A stretch of DNA of 64,000 bases from contig OX578139.1 of the NCBI GenBank assembly GCA_951213105.1, forward strand, positions 71,569,754-71,633,753, read 5' to 3'. The notes under the pieces were generated by a model. That model worked only from the letters and a program-made list of their open reading frames with translations, searched no databases and had not been told where the DNA came from. Both the position numbers and the translations under genes were made by a program. Shown here piece by piece: positions 12,681 through 25,045 of the stretch. The stretch is from Amaurobius ferox. Lineage: Eukaryota; Arthropoda; Arachnida; Araneae; Amaurobiidae. Positions within the stretch are counted from its first letter, which is position 1. Every line of letters starts with the position of its first letter.

Positions 12681-13168
12681 AAAATGAAAATTAAAAAAAT
12701 AACCTGGATTTTTCAATAGCTGGGAAAGCTGCAATATTTAAAATGGCACGATTGTTTCAGCTCAATGTCTTTACTTACTCCTTGGTGAAATATGGGTGCA
12801 CCAGCACAATATATTTTATTTTGTTTAAAAAATTATAAGGTAAATGATCTTAGAGATGCTAAAGATGTTTAATAATTAATGAGGTTTGAACAGAACACAT
12901 GGAAATATACTTTATCAAGTACGTAATTATGTGCCGCCAGACAAGTGTATTATAGATTGACCTGAATGTAAAATCTCTTAAGTAAAACTCTTCGGATAAG
13001 TTTAATTTCTATACCCAAAGCAATATAATAAAAAAATTGAATATTTTAATGTGGACTAGGGTCGGAGTATCCGGGTGAAATCGGGGCAAAAAGTTAGAGT
13101 GAAAATTAAAATCTAGCTATAAACAATTAGCAAGTAATTTGTTGCACTTTGAAAGCATGAAAACGAAC
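12681..13168. other. Unassigned AT-rich DNA flanking the hAT insertion
   Basis: No gene or repeat is recognised. Confidence 0.45.
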
Positions 13169-13176
13169 CAAATGAG
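13169..13176. repeat. hAT target duplication, left
   Basis: CAAATGAG immediately precedes the left terminal inverted repeat. An exact copy at 16706-16713 follows the right one. Eight base pairs is the expected hAT length. Confidence 0.95.
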
Positions 13177-13666
13177 CAGGGCCGATCCTAGCAGGTGTGC
13201 AGCGCGTGCACCGCACGCGGGCGGCCAAAACAAGGGGCGGCCGCAGGCCGCATATAGTTCTATCAATCAAGCAAAATTATTTAAAACTTATAATAAGTCG
13301 AATAAATATGCTGAATTTTAAATAGTTATTGAAAAATCAAAATAAGTCCCATAGTTTAAGAAAAATAGAATGTTAGTGCACAGTGTGTTGGTCCATTGTT
13401 GGTCCATTGTTGATCCTTCATTTGATAGCAAAATTCGTGGCAGAGCCGGCAATACGGCATAGAAAAGGATACCAAATTTTAAATTTCTATCTAAGCAAAT
13501 AACCAAGGGGCATATTTTTGAGACGCCTAAGGATGTTTCGTTCCACTGTGCGGCAGCTTATTTATGTATACCACGGTCGGCACGCGGCTCGCAGATCAAT
13601 GGTCAAAAGAAACTTTATTTTAGCGGTCTCCTTTGTAGATTAGAACTGAATTATTTCGGCAAAGTT

Positions 13667-13860
13667 AACCCTTTCGCGGCGGCCCAAAGGACGGAGCGCT
13701 TCTTTTTCGAACTGTTCCCAGGAGACGCAATTTTATTGCGCTAAGCCTAACTCTCGAAAAAAATTCACTAAAAATCACCCGTTCAACACATCATTCTACT
13801 ATTTTCAGGAATAAAGGAAATTCTTATTTTCTATTTGATGTATATTTTTCTTTCAAATTT
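13667..13860 (+). repeat. Fragment of the CCTTTCG repeat within the hAT
   Basis: From CCCTTTCGCGGCGGCCCAAA through CTAACTCTCGAAAAAA, AAAAATCACC and TATTTGATGTATA this matches the left end of the element at 42930-43612. The right end of that element is not found here. Either it inserted into the hAT and was truncated, or it was captured by it. Confidence 0.65.
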
Positions 13861-14117
13861 TCTTTTATCAAAATATTAAAAATTTTAGCGTATTAAAAAT
13901 GATAACTTACCTTGAATAAAATAGTTATCAGTTAATCAGGAGTGTATATAGATTTAAATCAGTTATCAGGAGTGTATATACAGATTTAAATTTTGAAACT
14001 ACTGCATCTAAAACGGGTTTCAATTTATCTAGTTTTTGGGCATTACTATCAAGAGTAAAATGAAGGTAACGTAATATTCTTGGCCTAACATTTTAACGAA
14101 AAAAATATTGATTTATT

Positions 14118-16297
14118 GGTAGAACATGGTCCCAAACAAGTAGCAAATTTTAAATTTCCGGTCGATGAGAGTGGCAGAAAATTTGGCTGTTCATATTATA
14201 ACAAAACTTTAGTGAACGGGGAGAAAATAAATCGCGCGTGGCTCTGATATTCCATAAAACTAAATCGTATTTTTTGTTTTGCATGTAAATTGTTTGGTAA
14301 AGATAGTTCAACACAACTTGTAAGTACTGACTTTTCTGATTGTCGTCATTGTTTGGATTACCTTAATAAGCATGAAAATACTCTAAAACAAACTCTATAA
14401 GATCGTGGTGCGAAATAAAGACGAGGCTGGAAAAAAATTGTACTATTGACGCGGAACAACAAAATGTTTACAATCGAGAGAAAAAGCGATGATCCGCCAT
14501 CATTGAAAGAATTATTGCTGTAGTACAATTTTTAGCCAGTTAAAATTTGGCATTCAGAGGAACTAGTACGAAGTTGTATCATAGAGATAATGTTAATTTT
14601 TTAAAGGCAGTGGAGATGTCGACCAAATTTGATCCAGTTATTTCAGAACACCTTAATAATGTCAGTAAATACAAATATCACGTATTCCACACGTATTCCC
14701 ACGTATTCCACACTACGTACGGCAGTATTTTCAAAATGAAATAATTAATATTTTAGCCGAATCTATTCGTAATGAGATAACACGCATTGTCAAAAAAGCC
14801 AAATATTACACTATAATTCTCGACTCTACACCAGATATTAGCCACACAGAACAAATAATGTTTGTAATTAGATGTGTGAACACTACTGATGGTAAGATAG
14901 ATATTTTAGAATTTTTTCTAGGATTTTTTTCGAGTAACTAATACCACTGGAGAAGGTCTGTGCAATTTTCCATTAGAGCAGCTATTACCTAGTCTGCAGC
15001 TCGAAGTTAAAGATATACGGGGTCAGGGCTACGACAATGGATCGAACATGAAGGGGAAAAATATAGGGCTTCAGAAACGGATTCTCGATATCAATCCTGG
15101 TGCATTATACGTGCCGTGTGAGGCTCATACATTAAATCTCGTCGTTAATGACGCTGCCAGCTCCAGTGGTGAAATTTCTGGTTTTTTTGATATGGTACAA
15201 GAGGTATATAATTATTTTTCTGCGTCCCCATATTGATGGGATTTACTAAAAAACACGTGAAAAATCTAAGTTTAAAACCATTAAGTGAAACAAGGTGTGA
15301 AAGTCGTATCAATGCTATTAGACCTCTAAAACAAGACCTAAAAAACATTATTACCGCGTTAAATGCCTTAATTGAAGATGCCAACAGAGACACGAAAACA
15401 AAAATGGGTGCTGAATTAATAATTAAAAGTCTTGAAACATTTAAATTTTTGTGTTCAATTTTAATTTGGCATGATTTATTATCAGGAATTGATGTATTGA
15501 GTAAAATGCTTCAAAATCTTAAATTAAACATCGCGGAATGCATTGAAGGCTTAGATAATCATAAAAAGTATTTAGTTTCCTAAAGATCTGACGATAATTT
15601 AAAAATATTTGTCGATTCAGCAACAACACTTGCTAGAGATTTAGGTATTGATCCCGAATTTCCCATGTCGAAGCTCAGGAAATAGGTCCGTTTATTTGAT
15701 TATGAGGGCAGTGATGAACCAGTTTCAAATCCCTTCCAGCAATTCTAGACTGCTTTCTATTTTGCAATTCTTGATCACGCGATCTCTTCGATAAATGAAA
15801 GAATTACCTTATTATCTGAGTGCCATTCAATATTCTGCTTTCTGTATGAGTTTCACAACATTTTTAATGATGAACTCATGAAAGCCTGCATGGACTTAGA
15901 TATTAAGTTACAGGTACAGGAGGAAGGAAGTATTGTGAAAGATATAGACGGTATACAACTCTTTAATGAAATAACTTCATTTAAAGATATTTTTCCAGGT
16001 AAAAAACAGCCAATTGAGATATTACAAATTATAGTCAAAAATGATCTCATTCCCTGTTTTCCAAATTTTGTTCTAGAAATAAGAATTTTTTTAACCTTAT
16101 CCGTTTCTGTGGCTTCAGGTGAAAGAAGTTTCAGTAAATTAAAAATTATTAAAAATTACTTGAGAAATAATATGACACAAGAAAGGCTTTCAGATTTGGG
16201 CATCATCTCTATTGAATCCGAAATCTCTGAAAAAATTGATTTCACCGAAATTATTGACAAATTTGCTTCTCAGAAAGCCAGAAAATTTATTTTATAG
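14118..16297 (+). pseudogene. hAT transposase pseudogene (ZMYM1-like)
   Basis: Pieces of one transposase lie in order but are split by stops and frameshifts. At 14118-14400 a TTF-type zinc finger reads FKFPVDESGRKFGCSYYN, then CFACKLFG and a closing YLNKHENTLKQ, with one in-frame stop. At 14540-14900 a DUF4371-like N-terminal part contains RDNVNFLKAVE and the first catalytic region ILDSTPDISHTEQIMF. At 15010-15236 GYDNGSNM (second catalytic Asp) is followed by PCEAHTLNLVVND. 15233-15583 is the helical insertion region. 15878-16297 carries the C-terminal dimerisation domain with SVASGERSFSKLKIIKNYLR and MTQERLSDLGIISIE. The intact family is roughly 600-800 residues. At least four breaks show that this copy is dead. 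Family membership is clear; subfamily is inferred from motif order. Confidence 0.9.
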
Positions 16298-16705
16298 TTA
16301 ATTATTAGGTAGTCTTTGTATAAGGACTGATTTATATACTTTTCGTTTCACGAGATTTATGCTTTAGTACTTTTTTTTATTAGATTATATTTTCTGAGTA
16401 AATACTGTTGTTTTGCATTTCTAATTATAAAATGTCTATTTTTATTTCAAAGGTAATATTTTTGCTTGTTTATTATTTTGTTAAAGTATTTTGTCGTTAT
16501 TATAACCTATTAGTTGGCCAAAAGATAAAGTTTTGCACTTCAAATTTTATTTGCATTTTTATTAATGTTTTACTTTTTACTCTTATACAGGTAGATGAAT
16601 TTATAACGTCAACGTTAAGTATTAGTCAAAATATGAAAAATTCTCTAGAGGGGCGGCACATTAGGTCTTTGAACGCGGGCGGCCGACACCCTAGGATCGG
16701 CCCTG

Positions 16706-16713
16706 CAAATGAG
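16706..16713. repeat. hAT target duplication, right
   Basis: CAAATGAG directly follows the right terminal inverted repeat and is identical to 13169-13176. Confidence 0.95.
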
Positions 16714-16738
16714 GTTAAAAAGAAATGGAATAAATTTA

Positions 16739-17035
16739 ATGAACTTTACTGAAGTTTTATTTAATTTCTTAGAGTGAACTTTACTGGAGTTTTATTTAAT
16801 TTTTAGAGTGAACTTTACTGGAGTATTTTTTAATTTTTTAGAGTGAATTTTTTACTGGAGTTTTATTTAATTTTTTAGAGTAAACTTTACTGTAGTTTTA
16901 TTTATTTGTATTAAACTTTATTGAAGTTTTATTTAGTTTTATGGAACTGTATTAGCGTTTTATGTAGTTTAATTGAACCTTTATTGGAGTTTTATTTAGT
17001 TTTATTGAACTTCGTTGGAGTGTTATTTTAGCAGA
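16739..17035. repeat. Degenerate 35-bp tandem repeat
   Basis: About eight units of the type GAACTTTACTGGAGTTTTAT plus TTAATTTTTTAGAGT. They are clear in 16740-16900 and increasingly degenerate to 17035. The repeat begins about 25 bp outside the hAT target duplication, so it predates or is independent of the element. Confidence 0.85.
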
Positions 17036-17141
17036 ACCATTTCAGTTCAATCGGACTAGATTCACCACCGCTTTTTTTAATAATGTGCTCTAATTTTTTG
17101 TGTGCAAATAACATTTTCTATATAGGTTTGTTATATAGTAA

Positions 17142-18079
17142 ACTAGCAGCATACTCGTTCTTCGTACGGAGTATATAATATAAAGAAACTTAAAATTTAC
17201 AATCATGTGCAAATTCTTATAGTATACTAAATGACATTATTAATCAAAATATTCTGTTAAAATATTTAATATAATGCTCCTAAAAAGAAGTTTAAGGATC
17301 TCTGTTCTCGATATAAAAAATTATCTTCACGGTCAGATCTGAAGAATAAAACGTCCTGGCCCCTTATGAAACAAATGTACAAAAAATATGGAATTTAATC
17401 AATATATGTAAATTAAAAGCGTTAAAATTGTATGGGAATCCTTACTAATTATATACGCGAACATTACAAAATATAACCTGTATAAGTAGATTACATGTAT
17501 AAATTGAAAATATCAATAAACCCGTAATCTAAACCTGAAGGCAGTAATTTATTCCTATATATGTCAAAATGAAAGTGCTAAAATCATATGGAAATATATA
17601 CCCGTACTACTTATAATGTCGTAGATTAGAAGATATGTCCGATTAATAGTAGAAGATTACCCGTATTACAATATGAGTCTCAAATATATTTGCCAAAATA
17701 CAACAGATGACGTAATAAATTGAAAATATCAATAATCCCCTTAATACCTCATACCAGAAGGCTGTACTTGATTCCAATATATGCCAATATATGTCAAAAT
17801 ATATGCCAATATACCTGTAGTACTTCTATTCTCGTAGATTAGAAGATATACCCGTGCATTCCGAGAAGATTACTCATACAACGTATGATATGTGAGTTTC
17901 AGCAGATTTTGAATCAATAACTTGAAATAACTTGAAAATGTAGATAATCTCTGAATCAATAATCCCCGAAAATAATAATAACAATAGTGTTTAAACCCAA
18001 GACCGCAATTGATATTATCAAGTCAAAAATGCAATGGAATTAAATTTATTTTATATTCATATCTTCATTATTCAAATCG
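17142..18079 (+). repeat. R2 repeat, 3'-truncated copy
   Basis: Starts at the family 5' end ACTAGCAGCATACTCGTTCT then TCGTACGGAGTATATAATAT. It runs through TCTCTGTTCTCGATAT and the GCCAATATATGTCAAAATAT block to TTCATTATTCAAATCGGAA, then breaks off. The GACA-rich 3' end is absent. Confidence 0.8.
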
Positions 18080-18245
18080 GAAAAAAATTAATAACAAGAA
18101 AGATCAATCATGCTTAAAGCATTGATTATGAAACACTTTCCAACTTCAATGGAATTTTATTTAAACATCTCTAAAATGCAATACATTCCTCGGTAATATT
18201 TAAAAACTTATCACATTACTATATTAATGTATTATATTTGAAAAT
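18080..18245 (-). repeat. R3 fragment next to the inverted-repeat element
   Basis: TTAAAGCATTGATTATGAAA and the following ACACTTTCCAACTTCAATGG block match 3990-4110. They are the reverse of about 41290-41340 in R3. The fragment stops where the large inverted repeat starts. Confidence 0.6.
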
Positions 18246-19409
18246 TTATGTTTTATCAATTCGCTGCGATCTGTCTGACGCAGCTCTTTGGAACAATTTG
18301 CGATTTACAAAATATAAACTCGAAGTGACATAATTTATTATATATAATATATAATTCAAATATTATCGGTGAAAGTATATTTCACTTTTAATACTTTAAC
18401 GTATACTGTGTGGGGAGATAGAATAACGTTATCCGTTTTGAGCTTAACTAATAGATGTCCAAATAGGTGCATGGTTAAAAAGAAATTATTTGATGTTTTA
18501 GGTTATAAATTAGAAAAAATAATAAATATTGGACTTGAAATGACAGAATTAGTGCCAATATGAAATCCAACCCAAAAATTATTTTAATTTCAGTAGTTTT
18601 TCGTGGTCAATTACAACTGCGGAAATAGTGATTTGAAATGAAACGTTCTGCTTTGAAATTCACCCCATTTTTTATAGTTATTCCTAAAACGAATTAACAT
18701 GCGATTCCAGGCGCATATAAAACCGCCCATTACTACTGTATTCACCAAGCACTCTATCAGAAAAGAAAAACAAATAAGGCTGTTTAAAATTTTAATTGTT
18801 AACTTTAGAATTCATTATCGTAGAAACGTGATTTTTTTTCAGAGAATGGTTACAATACTACCTTATATTTCAAAATTCAAATATCTATTTATAAAACTCG
18901 GGATTTTATATTTCTGAAATTTAAATCCTGTTACTGAAGCGCCATCTGTCTGGAATTTCTTATTTCGTGAGCAAGACGTTCATCTATGATCTTGCCACCG
19001 TACCTCGAAAAAAATTTGAAACGCATTTTTATCCAAGTGTTTTATAGTGTTTCAGCGATCGCAAAGGTAATTCGAGCATATAAAATTAAAAAATTTTTTT
19101 TAAAAATTAAGAAAAAAAGCGCCGATATTCAGCTCTTCGGTTCCTGAAGCACCTGTGTACCAAATGGTCGTATGATGCGCAGATACCCAACTACAGGCTT
19201 CACAATAAGCCGATGCACGAATATCTTACTTTGTAAAGTAAGACTAATAAACACTATTACAATACACCGAGAAAACTCCAAATACTAAAGATGAGAGTTG
19301 GTAGATGTGGGCGTGGCTATTCACAATTAAATATTGTATATATTTTCTAAATAATGCTTATTTCCTATAAATGAACATAATTGTCAGGATTTTTAATGTA
19401 TTTAATATT

Positions 19410-19604
19410 TTACAGGAGACAACTCTCATTATCAGCATTTCCTTTATACACTGTAGCAACTATTTCCGCATCCGTTAAGTTCTGCTCATCAACGCTTGAA
19501 TCTAGCCTGAACTCAACGTCAGATATCATAGAAAGCCACATGCACATGTTAAAGAGCACATTGCTGTCCACAGCTCCAATTGAATTATTTTCCGCCTGCT
19601 CGAA
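19410..19604 (-). pseudogene. Pogo/Tigger-like transposase C-terminal fragment
   Basis: On the minus strand an open stretch of about 64 codons ends in a stop. It contains GAVDSNVLFNMCMWLSMI and LTDAEIVATVYKGNADNES. An L-T-D-x-E-I-V motif followed by an acidic tail is typical of the C-terminus of Tigger/Jerky-type proteins. Two further stops upstream in the same frame show decay. The plus strand is also open over 19381-19713 as a serine-rich peptide with plausible splice sites (AG at 19414-19415, GT at 19709-19710), so a host exon is the alternative. The assignment rests on a short motif and is tentative. Confidence 0.4.
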
Positions 19605-19730
19605 CTATATTACAAGAACTAGCGATTTAAGCTCAAACTATAATTTATCCCTGTTATTCGAACATTCCAATGGTACCGCCATTAACCGAAAACTTTTTGG
19701 TGCCTACTGTACGTAGCTATGCATGCAGGC

Positions 19731-19735
<5 letters not shown>

Positions 19736-19780
<45 letters not shown>
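19736..19780. repeat. (TA)n microsatellite
   Basis: Pure TA run in the loop of the large inverted repeat, at the inner end of its right arm. Confidence 0.95.
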
Positions 19781-19781
<1 letters not shown>

Positions 19782-20866
19782 GAATAGCAACGCCCACATC
19801 TACCAACTCTCATCTTTCGCATTTGGAATTTTCTCGGTGTATTGTAATAGTGTTTATTAGTCTTACTTTACAAAGTAAGTTATTTGTGCATTGGTTTATT
19901 TGTGAAGCCTGTATTGGGTATCTGCGCATTGTACAACCATTTGGTACACAGGCGCTTCACGACCCGAATAGGTGAATATCGGCGCTTTTTTTCATAATTT
20001 TTTAAATTAATTTTTTTATTTTATATGCTCGAATAACCTTTGCGATCGCTGAAATATTATAAAACATTTGGATAAAAATGCGTTTAAAATGTTATTCGAG
20101 GTACGGTGGCAAGATCATAGATGAACGTCTTGCTCACGAAATCGGAAATTCCAGACGGATGGCGGCGCTTCGGTAATAGGATTTAAATTTCAGAAATATA
20201 AAATCCCGAGTTTTATAAATAGATATTTGAATTTTGAAATGTAAGACAGTGTTGTAAGCATTCTCTGAAAAAAAAATCACGTTTCTACGATAATGAATTC
20301 TAAAGTTAACAATTAAAATTTTAAATAGCCTTATTTGTTTTTCTTTTCTGATAGAGTGCTTGGTGAATACAGTAGTAATGGGCGGCTTTATATGCGCCTG
20401 GAATCGCATGTTAATTCGTTTTAGGAATAACTGTAAAATATGGGGTAAATTTCAAAGCAGAATGTTTCAATTCAAATCACTATTTTCGCAGTTGTAATTG
20501 GCCACAAAAAACTACTGAAATTAAAATAATTTTTAGGTTGGATTTCATATTGGCATTAATTCTGTCATTTCAAGTCTAAAATTTATTATTTTTTTATAAT
20601 TTATAGCCTAAAACATCAAATAATTTCTTTTTAACCATGCACCTATTTGGACATATCTTAGTTAAGCTCAAAACGGATAACGTTATTCTATCTCCCCACA
20701 CAGTATACATTACAAAGTATTAAAAGTGAAATATACTTTCACCGATAATATGTTAATTATATATTATAAATAATAAATTATGTCACTTCGTGTTTAAATT
20801 TCATAAAACACAATTTGTTCCAAAGAGCTGCGTCAGACTGATCGCAGCGAATTGATAAAACATAAC

Positions 20867-21624
20867 AGAGAAAAAGCATCCGCCCAACATGGCTGGCAAT
20901 ATGTTGAACGCCATGAAAATCCACTGTATAAGGTTGCTTAAAATTTCGACATTATTAATTTTGAACAATAGACAATTCCGGCGCCTTTTATTTTTTCGAT
21001 TCGAAATGTTTCAAAACAGACAAACATAAAAACTTCTTATCTCAGATGTATTTAATTTTTTATTTGCAATCAAAGTTCGCCTTTCTAGTTTTTTCGGGAA
21101 AACGATCCATTTTGACGCGCACGCTATGTGATGTCACAATGCCCTTTTGCGTCTTCGAGAATCTGTAAATAATTTTTTTTTTCATTTGGGAAGTTCCGCT
21201 AATGACAATGGTTTCTTTCGTTCCAATTCTTTCCAATCCTTTCGTTCCAATTCTTTCCAATCCTTTCGTTCCAATTCTTTCTTTCCAATTCTTTCTTTCG
21301 TTTCTTTCGTTGGTTTCTTTCGTTAAAATGACTACTATATATATATATATATGCACGCTCCAATGACTATTAGTTTTACATCATCAGGTACAATATTATA
21401 TCTGTGCCAAAAAAAATGGTTTTCTTCGTAAGAAATTAGTTGCGAACCGAACACTGGAGTCACTGGAGTCTTTTCGTTTAAGATATAGACAAAAAAAAAC
21501 ACTCGTACAAGTTGTTGAAGTCCGAAGGAGGGTTACTAGATTTGGCGATTTATCGCCAATTTGGCTACATTTGGCGACTTTCGAGGATCCGCAAGAGATC
21601 TCGAAACAACCAATTTTATACAAG
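20867..21624. other. Unassigned DNA with a short tandem repeat
   Basis: Apart from the pyrimidine tandem repeat at 21218-21316 and a short TA run near 21337-21352, nothing is recognised. A small GGCGATTTATCGCCAATTTG patch near 21543-21580 resembles the GGCGACATTT motif found in R1 and R2. Confidence 0.45.
21218..21316. repeat. Pyrimidine-rich tandem repeat
   Basis: About three 24-bp units of CTTTCGTTCCAATTCTTTCC plus AATC, then shorter TTTCTTTCG units. The minus frame stays open through it and gives an 8-residue repeat, which is explained by the 24-bp period. Confidence 0.9.
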
Positions 21625-23570
21625 ACTAGCAGCATACCCGTTCTTCGTACGGAGTATATAATATAAAGAAACTTGAAATTCATAATCATGCCCAAATTCT
21701 TATAGTATACTAAATGACATGTTTAATCAAAATAGTCTGTTAAAATATTTAATATAATGCTCCTAAAAAGAAGTTTAAGAATCTCTGTTCTCGCTATATA
21801 AAATTATCTTCATGGACATATCTGAAGAATAAAACATCTTGGACCCCTTATGTAAGCAAATATAAAAAAAAATATGGAATTGAATCAATATATGCAAAAT
21901 AAAAGCGTTAAAATTGTATGGGACCCGTACTAATTATATACGCGAATATTAGACAATATAACCTGTATTAGTAGATTACATGTATAAATTGAAAATACCA
22001 ATAAACCCGTAATCTTTAAATCTGAAGACAGTCATTTATTCCAATATATGTCAAAATTAAAGTGCTAAAATTATATGGGAAGATATACACGTACTACTTA
22101 TAATGTCCGATTATTAGTAGAAGATTACCCGTTTTGCAATATGAGTCACAAATGTTTTTTGGTAAAATACAACAGACGACGTAATAAATTGAATATATAA
22201 TTAATCCCCTTAATCTTCATACCAGAAGACTGTACTTGATTCCAATATATATGCCAATATATGTCAAAATATATGCCAATATACCTGTACTACTTATATT
22301 CTCGTAGGTTAGAAGATATACCCGTGCATTTCTAGAAGATTACTCGTACAACGTACAATATGCGTGTGTCAGCAATTTTTGCCGCAATAAAACAATGGCG
22401 TAATAACTTAAAAATATCAATAATCCCTGAATCAATAATTCCGGAAAATATCAATAATAATAATGTTTAATCCTGAAGAGTATAATTGATATTATCCAGT
22501 CCAAAATGAAATGGCAATGAAATTTATTTTATATACATATCTTCATTATTCAAATCGGAAAGGATTTAATAAAAATCGTCTGCCGCATAAACACATTGGA
22601 TTTAAATCCGTTGCTAAGCGACATGATATCATTTGCTTCAAATAAATTGGTAGAAAAAATATCGTCTAAATAGTTATATTTCTATTGAACATTTGGCGAC
22701 AGTTTCGTCAAATTAGCGACATTTTAAAAAATCGCCAAATTTATCGCCAAGTGGGACTATAGAACTGACAGTTCCACTTTGCGACAAATTGACGAAATAT
22801 CATCACAATACTATCCCCTAACAAAAACAATTAATATCATTTATGTAGCGCAAGTTTATCAATTTTAAGATATTTTTATGGATTTGAAAACATTTTTATC
22901 AATTTGGTGACATTTTAAAAATTCGCTAAATGTATTACTAAGTAGGATGGTTGGTCTGACAGATAAATGCTAACCAAACATCATTTCAGTACTCTCTTCT
23001 AACAAAACAAAAAAAAAATTCTTTGATATGTAGAAACCCAAGCCACACGACCAACCCGAAGGTTTATGGCAGCTGTTTGTGTGTCGTTTATATCAATTTG
23101 GCGACATTTCCGTCAATTTGGCAAAGTTTAAGAAAAGTTGTCAAATTAGCGATATCCCTCCAAATTCGTAGCTTTGAATTTGCAGTTCTGAATGAAACAT
23201 TCTTATCCCGTTTCAATATACTAAATGAAAACACTACAATTGTATTAGAAGATATACCCGCTCTACTCTTTTTCTGTTTCAACAATCGGCTATATGAATT
23301 TATTGGCTAAACACAATATATGAGTTTAGTAGCTAAAAACGATATAAGCTTGAAAACTCTTTGCCAAAATAAATGGAATTGATGTACGCAGTCAGCAATT
23401 AATATAATTAAACGAAAAATCAAACCGTCTATTCATAAGATATACTTTTATATCCATTTATCCATTTATTTATTATTTAAATCGAAAAAAAATAATAAAA
23501 ACATTAACAAACACATTTAATTTAATTGCGATGCCGAGCAACATGATATATCCTCCTAAAATGTTAAAAT
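21625..23570 (+). repeat. R2 repeat, long copy lacking its 3' end
   Basis: Starts ACTAGCAGCATACCCGTTCT. It includes the CCAATATATATGCCAATATA block and an internal GGCGACAGTTTCGTCAAATT region (22690-23170). It stops near 23560 in the ATTGCGATGCCGAGCAACAT block, where the next copy begins. A SINE-tail fragment sits inside at 23028-23085. No meaningful reading frame is present. Confidence 0.8.
23028..23085 (-). repeat. SINE tail fragment
   Basis: GAAACCCAAGCCACACGACC to GGCAGCTGTTTGTGTG matches the fragment at 6701-6757 and the tail of the SINE at 7993-8286. Confidence 0.55.
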
Positions 23571-23572
23571 TT

Positions 23573-24978
23573 ATTAACCACTAACAGCACACCCGTTATT
23601 CGTACGGAGTGTATAATTTAAAGAAACTTAAAGTTCGCAATCATGTGCAAATTCTGTTAAAATATTAAATTTATTGCTCCTAAAGAGAAGTTTAAGAATA
23701 TATGTTCTCACTATGCAAAATTATCTTCACGATCAGATCTGAAGAATAAAACAACCTGCCCCCTTTTGTAAGCAAATTTACAGAAGAAAAAATAGGAATT
23801 GAATGAATATATGCAACCCCGTACTAATTATATTGTCGCAGATCAGAAAATATGCCAATGTGTTAGTAGAAGATTACCCGTATTACAATATGCGTCTCAA
23901 AAATATTTGCCAAAATAAAAGAGATGACGTAATAAATTGAAAACATCAATAATATCCGTACTCTCTATACCAGAAGGTCGTAATTGATTCCAATATATGC
24001 CAATATATATCAAAACATATGTCAATATACCTGTACTACTTATATTCTCGTAGATAAAAAGATATACACGTGTATTTGTAGAAGATTCGTACAACATACA
24101 ATATATGAGTTTAAACAATTTTTGTCATAATAAAATAATTGCATAATAACTTGAAAATATCAATAATCCTTGAATCAATAATCCCCGAAAATATAAATAA
24201 TAATAATTTTTAAACCTGAAGACCGTAATTGATATTATCCAGTCAAAAATGCTATAAGAAAAATCAAATCGTTCTTTTCTAAAATATATTTTTATATCCA
24301 TTTATTTATTATTCAAATCGAAAAAATAATTATTAAAATTAACAGACAGATTTAATTTAATTGCGTTTCTGAGTAACATGATATAAGATAGAATCTTATA
24401 ACATGTTAAATATGTCATGTCTTATAACATAAACTGCGAAATTAAATAACGATTTTGATTTCTCTATACTTCTCATTGTTCCGTAAAAGCTTGTTTTAAA
24501 TAAACCATGAACCATGGAGATAGATTTCCCCTTTAAATCATGTTTCAAACAATTCATGTTTTCAGAAAGTGACTAATTAACGCAAAAAATCTCCCATAAA
24601 ACTTAGAGATTAAATTTTAATTCAGTTTCAAACGATTTTCAAGCTTTTCGTTTGGATAAACCACGGAGTTAGGGAGTAGAACTCCTAGGAAAAAGTTCCG
24701 TTTTTCATTAATATCTCGACAACCCCAGGTCTTAGAAACTCGAAACTTGGACAAAATTTATGGGGGGATATTTCAAGGCTATTCACCAAATTTCATTAAA
24801 TTCGGTTCAGCCGTTTTTCCGTGATGATGAGACAAACGAAAATTTTGTTTTTTACTAATATCTCGAGAACCACTGGTCGTAGAAACTCAAAACATGGATA
24901 TAATTTTAAGTGGGGCTATTTCTGGGCTACCCACAAAATTTCATCAAATTCGGTTCAGCCGTTCTCCCGTGATGGTGT

Positions 24979-25020
<42 letters not shown>

Positions 25021-25045
25021 TTTTCATTTTTATTTATATAGATAT
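23573..25045 (+). repeat. R2 repeat copy with both ends
   Basis: Starts ACTAACAGCACACCCGTTAT and ends GACAGATTTTCATTTTTATT then TATATAGAT. It contains two TTCAGCCGTT blocks (24808 and 24955 regions) and a (GACA)n run at 24983-25020. The GGCGACATTT segment of the longer copies is missing, so this is an internally deleted form. Confidence 0.85.
24981..25020. repeat. (ACAG)n run at the R2 3' end
   Basis: About nine ACAG units. An equivalent run closes every R2 copy that keeps its 3' end. Confidence 0.9.

Larger units (their letters stand above)
13177..16705 (+). mobile_element. hAT DNA transposon, ends intact, coding decayed
   Basis: The 3529-bp element is bounded by 15-bp perfect terminal inverted repeats: CAGGGCCGATCCTAG at 13177-13191 and its reverse complement at 16691-16705. 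Perfect 8-bp target duplications lie outside. Just inside both ends are GC-rich subterminal stretches with GCGGGCGGCC. Inside is a degenerate transposase of the ZMYM1-like hAT type (14118-16297). A piece of another repeat (about 13667-13860, also found at 42930-43140) lies in its left part. The element cannot make its own transposase, but its ends look usable in trans. Confidence 0.95.
18246..20866. mobile_element. Large inverted-repeat (foldback-like) element
   Basis: The left arm (about 18246-19328) and right arm (about 19776-20866) are highly similar reverse complements over more than 1 kb. The outer ends share TTATGTTTTATCAATTCGCT and the inner ends share TGGTAGATGTGGGCG and GCTATTCACAA. 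The ~450-bp loop holds a small pogo-like coding fragment and a (TA)n tract. The same peptide-like frame occurs in both arms (18699 onward, plus; 20409 backward, minus) only because the arms are copies. No target duplication was identified. It could be a foldback transposon, or an inverted duplication of a longer repeat around captured DNA. Confidence 0.85.

Noticed and set aside
18699..20409. Repeated MRFQAHIKPPITTVF peptide on both strands
   Set aside because: The two occurrences are the mirrored arms of one inverted repeat and have no known motif or further reading frame.
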